A DNA stretch of 64,000 nucleotides. Source: Pelagerythrobacter aerophilus. GTDB lineage: Bacteria; Pseudomonadota; Alphaproteobacteria; Sphingomonadales; Sphingomonadaceae. The stretch spans positions 186,001 through 250,000 of the forward strand of contig NZ_QXFK01000014.1 in assembly GCF_003581645.1 (NCBI RefSeq). The letters run 5' to 3'. Both the position numbers and the translations under genes were made by a program. Below, piece after piece: positions 27,842 through 37,636 of the stretch. The notes under the pieces are model-generated. The model was not told where the DNA came from, ran no database searches, and worked only from the letters and a program-made list of their open reading frames with translations. Every line of letters starts with the position of its first letter. Position 1 is the stretch's first letter.

Positions 27842-28306
27842 ATGATCGTATTCGAACTCTCCTGCGCTGAAGGGCACCGTTTCGAAGGCTGGTTCGGCTC
27901 GTCCGACGACTTTGCCGGGCAGAAGACGCGCGGGCTCGTCACTTGCCCGCGGTGCGGTTCAACCGAAATCGCCAAGGCGCCGATGGCGCCCGCGGTCGGG
28001 GCCAAGAGCAATCAGCGTCCTGCCGCCGGCGAGACCAAAAAGAAGCCGATGAGCGGCGGCAAGATCCCGCCGGAGGTGCGCAAGGCGATGGAAGCGCTCG
28101 CGAAAGCCCAGGCGAAAGCGCTCGAGAGCAGCCGCTGGGTCGGCGACGGCTTCGCAGAGGAGTCGCGGGCGATGCACTATGGCGAGAAGGATCTCGAGGC
28201 GATCCACGGCAAGGCGACGCTCAAGGAAGCGAAGGAATTGCTGGACGAGGGCATCTCGCTCGCCCCGCTGCCGTTCCCCGTGGCTGAGCCCGACGAGATC
28301 AACTGA
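27842..28306 (+). CDS. DUF1178 family protein
   Basis: 154 residues. The N-terminal 45 residues form a zinc-ribbon-like unit: FELSCAEGHRFEGWFGSSDD, then LVTCPRCGS. The middle is Lys/Ala-rich, and the C-terminal part (EESRAMHYGEKDLEAIHGKA, then LLDEGISLAPLPFP) is the conserved DUF1178 tail. Function is unknown. In alphaproteobacteria it commonly follows grxC and the nitrilase-like gene, as here, so a shared stress or redox role is an inference. The ATG at 27842 gives the normal family N-terminus. Confidence 0.88.
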   Translation: MIVFELSCAEGHRFEGWFGSSDDFAGQKTRGLVTCPRCGSTEIAKAPMAPAVGAKSNQRPAAGETKKKPMSGGKIPPEVRKAMEALAKAQAKALESSRWVGDGFAEESRAMHYGEKDLEAIHGKATLKEAKELLDEGISLAPLPFPVAEPDEIN

Positions 28307-28332
28307 TCGACCGAAGTTGCTGGTAGCGGTCG

Positions 28333-28409
28333 TGGTGCGCCCGACAGGATTCGAACCTGTGGCCCCCAGATTAGGAATCTGGTGCTCTATCCGACTGAGC
28401 TACGGGCGC
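28333..28409 (-). tRNA. tRNA-Arg (anticodon CCU)
   Basis: On the minus strand GCGCCCG pairs with CGGGCGC as a 7-bp acceptor stem, followed by A and an encoded CCA. The D arm is AGCTCAGTCGGATAGAGC, the anticodon arm is CCAGA-TTCCTAA-TCTGG with anticodon CCT, and the T arm has GGTTCGAATCC. It reads AGG codons. Confidence 0.96.
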
Positions 28410-28497
28410 CCCGCAGCGCGCTTTAGGGTCGCGGGCGCGGTGCTGCAAGAACTACACAGAAGCTGGCTCATGCGCGGGCGAAGCCAGCGCCGCGGCA

Positions 28498-29073
28498 TCA
28501 GCCCTTGGCGGCGTGTTCGGCGCGGGCGATCTCGTGGAGCCAGTCGGCGTGCCGGGGGGCTTTCTTGGTCTGCGACCATTCCTCCAGCATCGGCATCGCG
28601 ACCCGCTTGAGCTCGGCGTACTGCTCGTCGGTCCCGATGTCGGCGGCGAGCTCCACGCGGTGGCCGTTGGGATCGAAGAAATAGATCGACTTGAAGATAC
28701 CGTGATGTGTCGGGCCGAGCACGTCGATGCCGAGGCTTTCGATATGCTCCTTCGCGGCCAGCAGCTCTTCCTCCGAACCGACACGGAAGGCGAGATGCTG
28801 GACCCATGCGGGCGTGTTCTCGTCGCGGCCCATGTCCTTCTGCTGAGGCAGCTCGAAGAACGCCAGCACGTTGCCGTTACCCGCGTCGAGGAACACGTGC
28901 ATGTAGGGATCGTATTCGCCAGTCGACGGTACATGGTCCTCGGAGAAGGCGCTGACATATTCCATGCCGAGGACCTTCTCGTACCATTCGACCGTCTCCT
29001 TGGCATCCTTGCACCGGTAGGCCGCGTGGTGGACCCCGCCGAGCTTGATCGGGTGCATTGCCTGTTCGGTCAT
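28498..29073 (-). CDS. VOC-fold (glyoxalase/bleomycin-resistance superfamily) protein
   Basis: 191 residues. It has the paired beta-alpha-beta-beta-beta repeats of vicinal oxygen chelate enzymes: GGVHHAAYRCKDAKETVEWY begins the first, and VQHLAFRVGSEEELLAAKEH the second. Candidate metal ligands are the histidines of those segments and Glu in PNGHRVELAADIG. The last 45 residues form an extra helical tail. It lies 17 bases downstream of hppD and is probably co-transcribed, so a role in tyrosine or aromatic-ring breakdown is likely but the substrate is unknown. Confidence 0.85.
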   Translation of the reverse strand: MTEQAMHPIKLGGVHHAAYRCKDAKETVEWYEKVLGMEYVSAFSEDHVPSTGEYDPYMHVFLDAGNGNVLAFFELPQQKDMGRDENTPAWVQHLAFRVGSEEELLAAKEHIESLGIDVLGPTHHGIFKSIYFFDPNGHRVELAADIGTDEQYAELKRVAMPMLEEWSQTKKAPRHADWLHEIARAEHAAKG

Positions 29074-29090
29074 CGCTACCTCCGTGTGGC

Positions 29091-30212
29091 CTACTCGGCC
29101 GGTTCCGTCTGAACGGATTGCGCGTCCTCGACCTTGAGCGCGCCGCGCTTGATCTGGTCGCGTTCCATCGATTCGAACAGCGCCTTGAAGTTGCCTTCGC
29201 CGAAGCCCTCGTCGCCCTTGCGCTGGATGAACTCGAAGAACACCGGACCGACCTGCGCCTCCGCGAAGATCTGCAGAAGCAGGCGCGGATGACCGCCTTC
29301 GGTAGTGCCGTCGAGCAAGATGCCGCGCGCCTTCAGCGCCTCTACGTCCTCGCCGTGGCCGGGCAGGCGCTCGTCGAGCATCTCATAATAGGTGGCGGGC
29401 GGCGCGGTCATGAACGGCACGCCCAGCTTCTTGAGATTGTCCCAGCAGGCGACGAGGTCGTCGCAGATCAGGGCGATGTGCTGGATGCCTTCGCCGTTGA
29501 ACTCGCGCAGGTATTCCTCGATCTGGCCCTTGCCGCCGTCGCCTTCTTCGTTGAGCGGGATGCGGATCTTGCCGTCGGGCGCGGTCAGCGCCTTCGAGGT
29601 GAGACCGGTATATTCGCCCTTGATGTCGAAATAGCGGATTTCCTGGAAGTTGAAGAGCGTCTCGTAATAGTCCGCCCAGTACTTCATCCGTCCGCCGTAG
29701 ACGTTGTGCGTCAGGTGGTCGATCAGCTTGAAACCGGCGCCGACCGGGTGCTTCTCGACACCGGGCAGATATTCGAAATCGATGTCGTAGATCGACAGAC
29801 CTTCGCCATCCTCGTTCTCATAGCGGTCGACGAGGTAAAGGATCGCGCCCCCGATGCCGCGGATGGCAGGCAAGCGCAGTTCCATCGGTCCGGTCTCGAC
29901 GTGGACTGGTTCGGCCCCCCTGTCCATCAGGTGCTGCCAGGCCTTGGCGGCATCCTTCACGCGGAACCCCATGCCGCAGGCGGACGGGCCATGCTCGCGG
30001 GCGAAATACCAAGCAGCACTTCTGGGCTCGTAATTGGTGACCAGATTGATTCCACCCTGGCGCCACAGGTGCACATCCTTGCTGCGGTGAGTGGCCACGT
30101 GCGTGAAGCCCATGGCTTCGAACACCGGTTCGAGAACGCCCTTTTCGGGCGCGCAGAATTCCACGAACTCGAAGCCATCGAGGCTGGCGGGATTTTCGAA
30201 CAGGTCGGGCAT
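29091..30212 (-). CDS. hppD: 4-Hydroxyphenylpyruvate dioxygenase
   Basis: 373 residues. It turns 4-hydroxyphenylpyruvate into homogentisate in tyrosine breakdown. The start [19 protein letters not shown] has GAGGAG about eight bases upstream. The iron ligands fit His in [12 protein letters not shown], His in [12 protein letters not shown] and Glu in [13 protein letters not shown], with [18 protein letters not shown] at the C-terminus. The enzyme is a VOC-fold protein of usual length. The upstream region is divergent with ftsB. A VOC gene follows; the rest of the homogentisate pathway is not in the window. Confidence 0.95.
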   Translation of the reverse strand: MPDLFENPASLDGFEFVEFCAPEKGVLEPVFEAMGFTHVATHRSKDVHLWRQGGINLVTNYEPRSAAWYFAREHGPSACGMGFRVKDAAKAWQHLMDRGAEPVHVETGPMELRLPAIRGIGGAILYLVDRYENEDGEGLSIYDIDFEYLPGVEKHPVGAGFKLIDHLTHNVYGGRMKYWADYYETLFNFQEIRYFDIKGEYTGLTSKALTAPDGKIRIPLNEEGDGGKGQIEEYLREFNGEGIQHIALICDDLVACWDNLKKLGVPFMTAPPATYYEMLDERLPGHGEDVEALKARGILLDGTTEGGHPRLLLQIFAEAQVGPVFFEFIQRKGDEGFGEGNFKALFESMERDQIKRGALKVEDAQSVQTEPAE

Positions 30213-30397
30213 GAATGTGGTCTCCTCTGTTGGTTTCAAGTGTAACCAATTCGATCCCGTTCCGCAAGGGTGGGCCATTTGAAAAACGCTTGGGAGACGC
30301 CATAGGGCTCGCGCAGGAGCATCGGGTCGTCGCAAATGGGTGATGATCGCAGACAAACCGCTTGAATAGCGGCATTAACTGTGATTCTGTCGTTCTC

Positions 30398-30721
30398 GTG
30401 ACGAGAGCAGGGCACAAGATCACTTTGCCGAGGGAGCAATTGACGCAAGGGTTCGCCCTGGCGCTGCTTTTGCTGCTCATGGGTTTGGCGATCGCGGGGC
30501 CGAGCGGGCTGCTCGCATGGGGCGAGAACGAGCAGTTGCTGGGCAAGCACCAGACGCGCATCGCAAAGCTGACGGAACAGCGCGACGCGCTCCGCAACCG
30601 TGTGAAGTTGCTGGACCCGGATCACGCGGATCCCGATCTCGTTGGCGAGCAGTTGCGCCAGAACTTCAACGTAGTGCATCCGGACGAGGTCGTTCTGATC
30701 CTCGAACCCCAGGACGAGTAA
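30398..30721 (+). CDS. ftsB: Septum formation initiator FtsB/DivIC family
   Basis: 107 residues from the GTG chosen here. A basic N-terminus is followed by one TM segment (about residues 16-38, GFALALLLLLMGLAIAGPSG), a coiled coil (ENEQLLGKHQTRIAKLTEQR) and a short C-terminal part. This is the layout of FtsB, which links FtsQ and FtsL in the division complex. The start is uncertain: TTG at 30362 and GTG at 30398 are open, and neither has a good Shine-Dalgarno. It precedes pdhA, a common sphingomonad order. Confidence 0.85.
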   Translation: MTRAGHKITLPREQLTQGFALALLLLLMGLAIAGPSGLLAWGENEQLLGKHQTRIAKLTEQRDALRNRVKLLDPDHADPDLVGEQLRQNFNVVHPDEVVLILEPQDE

Positions 30722-30782
30722 GCCGGCAGCGGGCACTCTCTTGCACTGTCGGGAATTTCGTATTCATCTGCAGTCCGGGGCG

Positions 30783-30815
30783 TTGCACGTGCGCGCTGCT
30801 TGCGCCTATAGGCGC
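30783..30815 (+). promoter_or_regulatory. Candidate pdhA promoter with overlapping palindrome
   Basis: TTGCAC (30783-30788), an 18-base spacer, and TATAGG (30807-30812). The -10 lies inside GCGCCTATAGGCGC (30802-30815), a perfect 14-base palindrome that could be an operator. There is no direct evidence for either. Confidence 0.4.
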
Positions 30816-30874
30816 GGCATGCCGCGCGATGCGGCGCACCTCCCCAGGTGATCGCCACAACCGAGGAAAGAGAA

Positions 30875-31966
30875 TTGGCCAGAACCGCCAAGACCCGCAA
30901 GACGCCCGCGAAAAGCCAGCAGCAGGGCGGCCCGTCCGACGATCCCGATTTCGCGCTGCACAGTCTGCAGGAAGCGTTCGAGAAGGCGAAAACCTACGAC
31001 GCCTCCGAAGACGAGATGATGGCGTTCTACCGGCAGATGCTGCTCATCCGCCGGTTCGAGGAGAGGGCGGGGCAGCTCTATGGCCTGGGCCTGATCGGGG
31101 GCTTCTGCCACCTTTACATCGGACAGGAAGCGGTTGCCATCGGGCTTCAGAGCGCGCTCGACAACGACAAGGACAGCGTGATCACCGGCTACCGCGATCA
31201 TGGCCACATGCTCGCTTACGGTATCGATCCCAAGGTCATCATGGCCGAGCTTACGGGGCGCCAGGCCGGCATCTCGAAAGGCAAGGGCGGCTCGATGCAC
31301 ATGTTCAGCACCGAGCATAAGTTCTACGGCGGCCACGGCATCGTGGGCGCGCAGGTGGCGCTCGGCGGCGGGCTCGCGCTCGCGCACAAGTACAACGAAG
31401 ACGGCGGCCTGTGCCTCGCCTATTTCGGCGACGGCGCGGCGAACCAGGGCCAGGTCTACGAGACCTTCAATATGGCCTCGCTGTGGAAGCTGCCGATCGT
31501 CTTCGTGATCGAGAACAACCAGTATGCAATGGGCACCAGCACCGCGCGATCCAGCGCCGAGACGGAATTCCATCGGCGCGGTACGGCGTTCCGCATCCCT
31601 GGCATGGACGTCAACGGCATGGACGTGCTCGAGGTGCGTGCGGCGGCCGAAGTCGCATTCAAGCACGTCCGCGAGGGCAAGGGGCCGGTGCTGATGGAGC
31701 TCAACACCTATCGCTATCGCGGTCACTCGATGTCCGACCCGGCCAAGTACCGTACGCGCGAGGAAGTGCAGGACGTGCGCGAGCACAAGGATCCGATCGA
31801 GGGCCTCAAGAAAGTCCTGGTCGAGAAAGGCAAGAGCGAGGACGATCTGAAGGCGATCGACAAGGAAATTCGCAAGATCGTGTCGGAAGCGGCTGATTTC
31901 TCCGAAAATTCTCCCGAGCCGGAAGCAGGCGAACTCTACACCGATGTCCTGGTGGAGGAGTACTGA
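30875..31966 (+). CDS. pdhA: Pyruvate dehydrogenase E1 component, alpha subunit
   Basis: 363 residues. With PdhB it decarboxylates pyruvate using thiamine diphosphate. Motifs: LLIRRFEERAGQLYGLGLIG, SKGKGGSMHMF, GAQVALGGGLALAHK, the TPP site GDGAANQGQVYETFNMASLW to ENNQYAMGT and the regulatory-loop-like YRYRGHSMSDPAKYR. I chose TTG at 30875 rather than GTG at 30848: GAGGAAAGA lies just upstream at good spacing, and the resulting N-terminus, basic and Ala/Lys-rich, resembles related PdhA proteins. A small NTF2-like gene follows by 2 bases. Confidence 0.95.
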   Translation: MARTAKTRKTPAKSQQQGGPSDDPDFALHSLQEAFEKAKTYDASEDEMMAFYRQMLLIRRFEERAGQLYGLGLIGGFCHLYIGQEAVAIGLQSALDNDKDSVITGYRDHGHMLAYGIDPKVIMAELTGRQAGISKGKGGSMHMFSTEHKFYGGHGIVGAQVALGGGLALAHKYNEDGGLCLAYFGDGAANQGQVYETFNMASLWKLPIVFVIENNQYAMGTSTARSSAETEFHRRGTAFRIPGMDVNGMDVLEVRAAAEVAFKHVREGKGPVLMELNTYRYRGHSMSDPAKYRTREEVQDVREHKDPIEGLKKVLVEKGKSEDDLKAIDKEIRKIVSEAADFSENSPEPEAGELYTDVLVEEY

Positions 31967-31968
31967 GC

Positions 31969-32318
31969 TTGGCGATCACCGACGACAACTTGTGGCATGC
32001 CGAGCGGCGGCTGTGGACCGAGGGTGCCGAGGCTTATGGTGAGCTGGTCGCACCGGACTGTGTGATGGTTTTCCCGGGCATGGGCGTGATGGATCGCGCC
32101 GGCGCTATCGCGGGCCTCGAGAATGCGCCGCGCTGGCGGGAGCTCGACATGTCCGAGAGGCATGTGGCGCGCTTCGGGAAGGACGTTGCAGTGCTCGCCT
32201 ATCGCGCCGAAGCCAAACGCGGTGACGACGAAACTTACACCTGCCACTGCTCGAGCACCTATCGCGGTGCCGATGCCGGCTGGCATCTCATTCAACATCA
32301 GCAGACGGTAACCGACTG

Positions 32319-32319
<1 letters not shown>
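31969..32319 (+). CDS. NTF2-like (DUF4440/SnoaL-type) protein between pdhA and pdhB
   Basis: 116 residues with the small cone-shaped NTF2-like fold pattern: helix [20 protein letters not shown], then [20 protein letters not shown], and beta-strands ending in [14 protein letters not shown]. It starts at TTG 31969, with GGTGGAGGAG at proper spacing in the end of pdhA. Its stop overlaps the pdhB start (TGATG), so all three are translationally coupled. NTF2-like folds include isomerases and non-catalytic binding proteins; no catalytic residues can be assigned. A role with the E1 complex is inferred from position alone. Confidence 0.75.
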
Positions 32320-33725
<1,406 letters not shown>

Positions 33726-33738
33726 CCTGGGGCGGCGC

Positions 33739-34422
33739 TCAGCCGAGCGTCGCCACCCCGTCGTACACGTTGCAATCCGCGGTCGCGTCCGGGTCCCCGG
33801 CATCGTGCTGGTAGACTTGCGATAGATCGCGATTGTCGCGCACGTTGAAGGCGGCGGTGGCGCTTATCTTGTCGGCATGGGTGAAGGCGCGCGAGATCAG
33901 CGGCTGATAGTCATACACGACCTCGACGAACATCACCGCCTCGCCTTCGAACGCGATGATCTCCTCGCCGGGCGGTCCCATGCCGGGAATGCCGCTCATG
34001 AGGCCGTCGCCGGCGTGTCCGTAGCTTGAGGTGTGGACCAATTCGCCCTTGCACCGCTGCCAGTGAATGTACTGCTGGTCCTGGGTTCCCGGCACGACTT
34101 CCAGACTGGATAGGATCACCCGCCCGTGCTTGTAGAGGTCGAAGTTCCCGGCCTGGACATGCGCGCCGTAAAGCACGTCGTTGATGTCGGTCTCGTAAAG
34201 CTTGGTTTCGCCGAGCAGCGAGTTCTCGCCCACGCGCGACGCGTTATCCGCGATCAACACCGAGATCTGACTGATACGCATCTGCACGACCGCGCGATGC
34301 GCCGATTCCACACCCCAGAGGCCCGCGGTCATGACCAGCGGCGCGGCGAGCGCGAATTCGGTAAGTGCGGTGCCCGACGTCGAGCGGCACATACGCCTGA
34401 GGAGAGCGCGTAGCGGGCTCAT
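33739..34422 (-). CDS. TadE-like protein (copy 2, third gene of trio)
   Basis: 227 residues. The N-terminus is the TadE pilin-like pattern: basic residues, then TALTEFALAAPLVMTAGLWG, one TM segment at about 20-42. The outside part shares with its paralogue at 36974 the segments GRVILSSLEVVPG and IHWQRCKGE, and VEVVYDYQPLISRA near the end. TadE/TadF proteins are pseudopilins of Flp/Tad pili. No tadA, tadB, tadC or flp gene is in the window, so these may serve a Tad system elsewhere or act alone. The start overlaps the stop of the gene before it (ATGA). Confidence 0.8.
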   Translation of the reverse strand: MSPLRALLRRMCRSTSGTALTEFALAAPLVMTAGLWGVESAHRAVVQMRISQISVLIADNASRVGENSLLGETKLYETDINDVLYGAHVQAGNFDLYKHGRVILSSLEVVPGTQDQQYIHWQRCKGELVHTSSYGHAGDGLMSGIPGMGPPGEEIIAFEGEAVMFVEVVYDYQPLISRAFTHADKISATAAFNVRDNRDLSQVYQHDAGDPDATADCNVYDGVATLG

Positions 34423-35006
34423 CCGCAATTCCTGACCAGCGACGAGACATCCTGCTCGCCGTAAGGCTGATTGCGCAGCACCGTCGTCGCCTGGGTGGTG
34501 AACGTGTCCGGCATGCCGATGAAAGCGCTGATGGCGAAAGCGCGCGTGTAGCTCACGGTCACGACATAGAGCACCGCATCGCGCGCGCCGCCGAGGCCTT
34601 CTGCACCGCGATCCTCATCCCAGATGCCGTTGCCGTTCGCATCCTCGAACGGTTCGCCGTCGTTGCAGGTGCCGTTGCCGTCGATATCGCTGAAATCCTC
34701 CGGTCGTGCGACGTCGGAGAAGCGGGCGTAGGCCTTGCGCGAGAACGTCACCTCCGCGCCCGGCACGATGGCGTGAACTGCATCGGCCACCCGTGCGTCG
34801 ATCTCGCCCATCCGCGAATGCGCGCCTTCGATGCCGGAATCGCGCGCGGCTTTCTGGATGGCGCCCTGGAGCTGCGACTGGACGTAGTAGTTGTAGCCCA
34901 TGTCGAACATGCCCAGCAGCATCAGCAGCAGCACCGGCGCCACCAGCGCGAATTCGACCAGGGCGGCACCCCCGCGATCGACGAAAAGATTGCGCGCCCG
35001 CGTCAT
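34419..35006 (-). CDS. TadE-like protein with calcium-loop-like segment (copy 2, second gene)
   Basis: 195 residues. The N-terminal pilin-like segment is GGAALVEFALVAPVLLLMLL (residues 12-31), continuing MFDMGYNYYVQSQLQGAIQ. Residues 107-132 contain two Asp/Asn/Gly-rich loops, DIDGNGTCNDGE and DANGNGIWDED, similar to EF-hand or dockerin-type calcium loops. These are followed by GAEGLGG and a beta-rich end with QATTVLRNQPYGEQ, nearly the same as its paralogue at 37627. The start ATG overlaps the stop of the vWA gene (ATGA), which rules out the longer open frame running into it. Confidence 0.8.
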   Translation of the reverse strand: MTRARNLFVDRGGAALVEFALVAPVLLLMLLGMFDMGYNYYVQSQLQGAIQKAARDSGIEGAHSRMGEIDARVADAVHAIVPGAEVTFSRKAYARFSDVARPEDFSDIDGNGTCNDGEPFEDANGNGIWDEDRGAEGLGGARDAVLYVVTVSYTRAFAISAFIGMPDTFTTQATTVLRNQPYGEQDVSSLVRNCG

Positions 35007-36898
35007 CGGCTCACCCGCAAGTCGCTCATGCTCTCGGCGATCGCGGCGAACGAGGCGTTGAGTTCGGCCGCGTCGGCGGCTTCGAAGTAATGTCCCTCGC
35101 CGGCGCAGTTCTTCATCACGTCGGTCAAGGTGATGCCGAAGCCGATGACCCATACCGTGACGTTCTTCCGGCGTACTTCTCCGCAAGCGAAGGCAAAACG
35201 CTTCTCGACGGTTTCGGCAAGCGAGAGCGGGGAGTCCGGCGACCACCGCCGTTGGTCGAGCGGTTCGAAGCCATAGCTTGAGTAGCTGAGATCGAGCGGC
35301 GCGGTTTCGCCGTCGGTGAGGAAGATCAGGTGGCGACTGGTCATCGAATTGGCGGCATCCGCATTTTCCGCTGCGAACAGGCCGGTCGGGGAGATGAGGC
35401 GGCCGCCCCAGATCATTCCGATGTCGTGATATGTGCTGCCTTCCGCCCGCAGGGTTTCGAGATAGTCCTGCAACTCGTCGGCCGTCATCGCGGACAGGTT
35501 GCGCGCCGGCGCAGGGCAGGCGGCGGAATCGAGCCCGACCGGGGAAACATAGTCCTCGGTGGTGATCGTCTCCCTGGTGTCGAACTTGCCCCTGCCGTCC
35601 CAGCGCAGTGCGCGGCCGAAGATGTAGGAGGGTATCATCGGCCGCCATTGCGTCGACGGATTGCCGCTGACCGGAATCCGATCGAGGTCGAGGTCCAGGG
35701 CGCGGCTCAGGTCCACGGCGCTGAAATCCGCGATCTCGTAGGTATCGCGCTCCTCCACGCAGCCGTTTCCGGTCGTGCGCCAGTCACCGACATCGTACTC
35801 GATCTGCGCATATCGCCATTGCGCTTCGCTCAGGAGCGCGGGTTCCTGGATCTTCTTGTAGGTGTCGACATAATTGTCGTACGTGTGCTGGCGCACGATG
35901 CAGGTGGTATCGTTCAGAACGGTCGAATAGCTGTTCCCATTGCGCGTGCGAAGATAAGTCCACTCGTGGCGGACGCCGGGTATGGGCGTGAGAACGTCCG
36001 TCAGAGTCTCCGTGACCTCGGTGCCGGTGGTGATTTTCCCCGACGGCTTCGAAGGACAGTGGTATCCTTTCAATTCGGTGAAGCTGGCCTTGTAGGACGT
36101 GTAATTGCTCACCGTGATCGAGCCGGATACGCGTTTTGCAGGCGTCGTATATGTCCGCGACGCAGGGCTGGTCAGGTCGTCATGCTTCTCGCGCGACTGA
36201 TAGCTCCATGTCCCAGCGACCCATTCGTCGCGCAGCAGATGGCCCACATGGACATTGGTCGAATAGGGGACAAAGCCGTAGCGGATGCGCGAACCGGCCT
36301 GCGACGCGGCGGCGAGCTGCGCATGGAAGGTCGCAACCGTCTGCTTCATCGCATCGAGGCGCGAGAGCGTATCGCCCGGATTGCGCTGCGCCATGGAACC
36401 TGTGACGTCGAGCACCATCATCACGTCGGTGTTGGCAAAGTCGATCTGCGCCTCGCACTCGACGCGCACCGGAACGACCGTGAAGCCGAAGATCTGCATG
36501 ATCGTGGTCGGGACGTCGACCGTTGCCACGCCTGAGATCGCGAAATCGTCCTCCAGTGTCATCACGAAATCGCGGTCCTCGGTGCCGTAGGAGCCCGAGC
36601 GGAAGTTGATGTTGAAGAAGCGTTGTCCGGTCTCGGCAACGTCGGGCGAAATTTCACCGGTGGCGGCGGCTTGCGCGCCCAGCCGCTTTCGCGCGGCGAG
36701 CACCCCGGCATCACAGGCCTGCTGTAGCCGGCTCTGGCTGAGGTAGGAGCGCCCCATGTCGATCCCGCCGCCGACCATGGCGAGGATCGGCGCAATCGCC
36801 GCGGCAATGATGGCCAGCGTGTTGCCCGACCGATCGCGCACGAGGCGCGTCAGCAATCCGGCGACCGGCCGAGGCGGCGAGGCGAGACGATTTCCCAC
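35003..36898 (-). CDS. TadG-like protein with von Willebrand A domain (copy 2, first gene)
   Basis: 631 residues. The N-terminal TadG/pilin-like part has DRSGNTLAIIAAAIAPILAM with one TM segment (about 25-46), then GIDMGRSYLSQSRLQQACDA. From residue 158 a vWA domain begins, with the metal-site motif DVTGS (D164, T166, S168) in MMVLDVTGSMAQ; later elements are YHDIGMIWGGRLISPTGLFA, HLIFLTDGE and VTVWVIGFG. It probably sits in the inner membrane with its large domain in the periplasm. The paralogue at 38220 has the same order of motifs but is 78 residues shorter. It heads the second trio. Confidence 0.85.
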   Translation of the reverse strand: MGNRLASPPRPVAGLLTRLVRDRSGNTLAIIAAAIAPILAMVGGGIDMGRSYLSQSRLQQACDAGVLAARKRLGAQAAATGEISPDVAETGQRFFNINFRSGSYGTEDRDFVMTLEDDFAISGVATVDVPTTIMQIFGFTVVPVRVECEAQIDFANTDVMMVLDVTGSMAQRNPGDTLSRLDAMKQTVATFHAQLAAASQAGSRIRYGFVPYSTNVHVGHLLRDEWVAGTWSYQSREKHDDLTSPASRTYTTPAKRVSGSITVSNYTSYKASFTELKGYHCPSKPSGKITTGTEVTETLTDVLTPIPGVRHEWTYLRTRNGNSYSTVLNDTTCIVRQHTYDNYVDTYKKIQEPALLSEAQWRYAQIEYDVGDWRTTGNGCVEERDTYEIADFSAVDLSRALDLDLDRIPVSGNPSTQWRPMIPSYIFGRALRWDGRGKFDTRETITTEDYVSPVGLDSAACPAPARNLSAMTADELQDYLETLRAEGSTYHDIGMIWGGRLISPTGLFAAENADAANSMTSRHLIFLTDGETAPLDLSYSSYGFEPLDQRRWSPDSPLSLAETVEKRFAFACGEVRRKNVTVWVIGFGITLTDVMKNCAGEGHYFEAADAAELNASFAAIAESMSDLRVSR

Positions 36899-36973
36899 CC
36901 TTCGCTGTTATCGAGCCGCAGTAAGATTATCGTGAATGACTGGGGTTAATTTATTGAGTTCGTTCGCTTCGGT

Positions 36974-37636
36974 TCAGCAGGCGCTTTTGGTAGCTGCCGG
37001 GTCCGGGTTGAAGATATTGGTCAAATCGCGATCGTCGCGGACGTACATCGCGGCCGTCTTGTAGATCGTCTGTTCCGGGATCAGACCGCGGAACACGACC
37101 GGCTGATAGTCATAGAAGACCTCGGCATACATGATCGCGAATCTCGGTTCCGCCTGCACCATGCGCGTGCCAGCGCCCATCCCGGCAAACGACGTTCCCG
37201 TTTCTCCCTCGCCTTCCGCGCCGTAACGTGAAGGATAGGACTTGTCTCCGCCGCAACGCTGCCAGTGGATCCACTGGCCACCGTCTCCATTCACCTCAAG
37301 GCTGGAGAGAACGACACGGCCGTTTGCCTTCAAGTTCAGATTGCCGCCCTGTAACTGCGCGGCGCGGATCGACTCGTTGGCGTCGAGTTCCCGGAAGCGG
37401 GGATTGCTGCCGACCACCTCCTGCTTGGCGCGCGAGGCGTTGTCGGCCAGCGATATCGCGATCTGGTTCACCCGCAGATGTGCGGTCGTGTAGTTGACGA
37501 GCTCGAGGCCGCCGAGGCCGAGCGTGACCATGATCGGCAGCGAATAGGCAAACTCGATCAGAGCTACGCCATCACGCGCGCCGGCGAGCGTGCGGAATTC
37601 GCGCGTCACCCACGAAGCAAGGCGCGTCACGGACAT
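36974..37636 (-). CDS. TadE-like protein (copy 1, third gene of trio)
   Basis: 220 residues. The N-terminus DGVALIEFAYSLPIMVTLGL (about residues 22-41) is pilin-like with one TM segment. The rest shares GRVVLSSLEVNGDGG, IHWQRCGGDKS and AEVFYDYQPVVFRG with the paralogue at 33739. Both end with Asp-rich sequence followed by DRDLTNIFN or DRDLSQVYQ. It overlaps the previous gene by 10 bases. The 75 bases downstream separate the two trios. Confidence 0.8.
   Translation of the reverse strand: MSVTRLASWVTREFRTLAGARDGVALIEFAYSLPIMVTLGLGGLELVNYTTAHLRVNQIAISLADNASRAKQEVVGSNPRFRELDANESIRAAQLQGGNLNLKANGRVVLSSLEVNGDGGQWIHWQRCGGDKSYPSRYGAEGEGETGTSFAGMGAGTRMVQAEPRFAIMYAEVFYDYQPVVFRGLIPEQTIYKTAAMYVRDDRDLTNIFNPDPAATKSAC

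Noticed and set aside
30848-30874. GTG at 30848 as the pdhA start
   Set aside because: TTG at 30875 has a far better Shine-Dalgarno (GAGGAAAGA) and gives the usual N-terminus; the extra nine residues encode the ribosome site itself.
35007-35648. Longer N-terminus of the TadE-like gene at 34419
   Set aside because: It would overlap the vWA gene by over 600 bases, and the pilin-like start is exactly at the ATGA junction.
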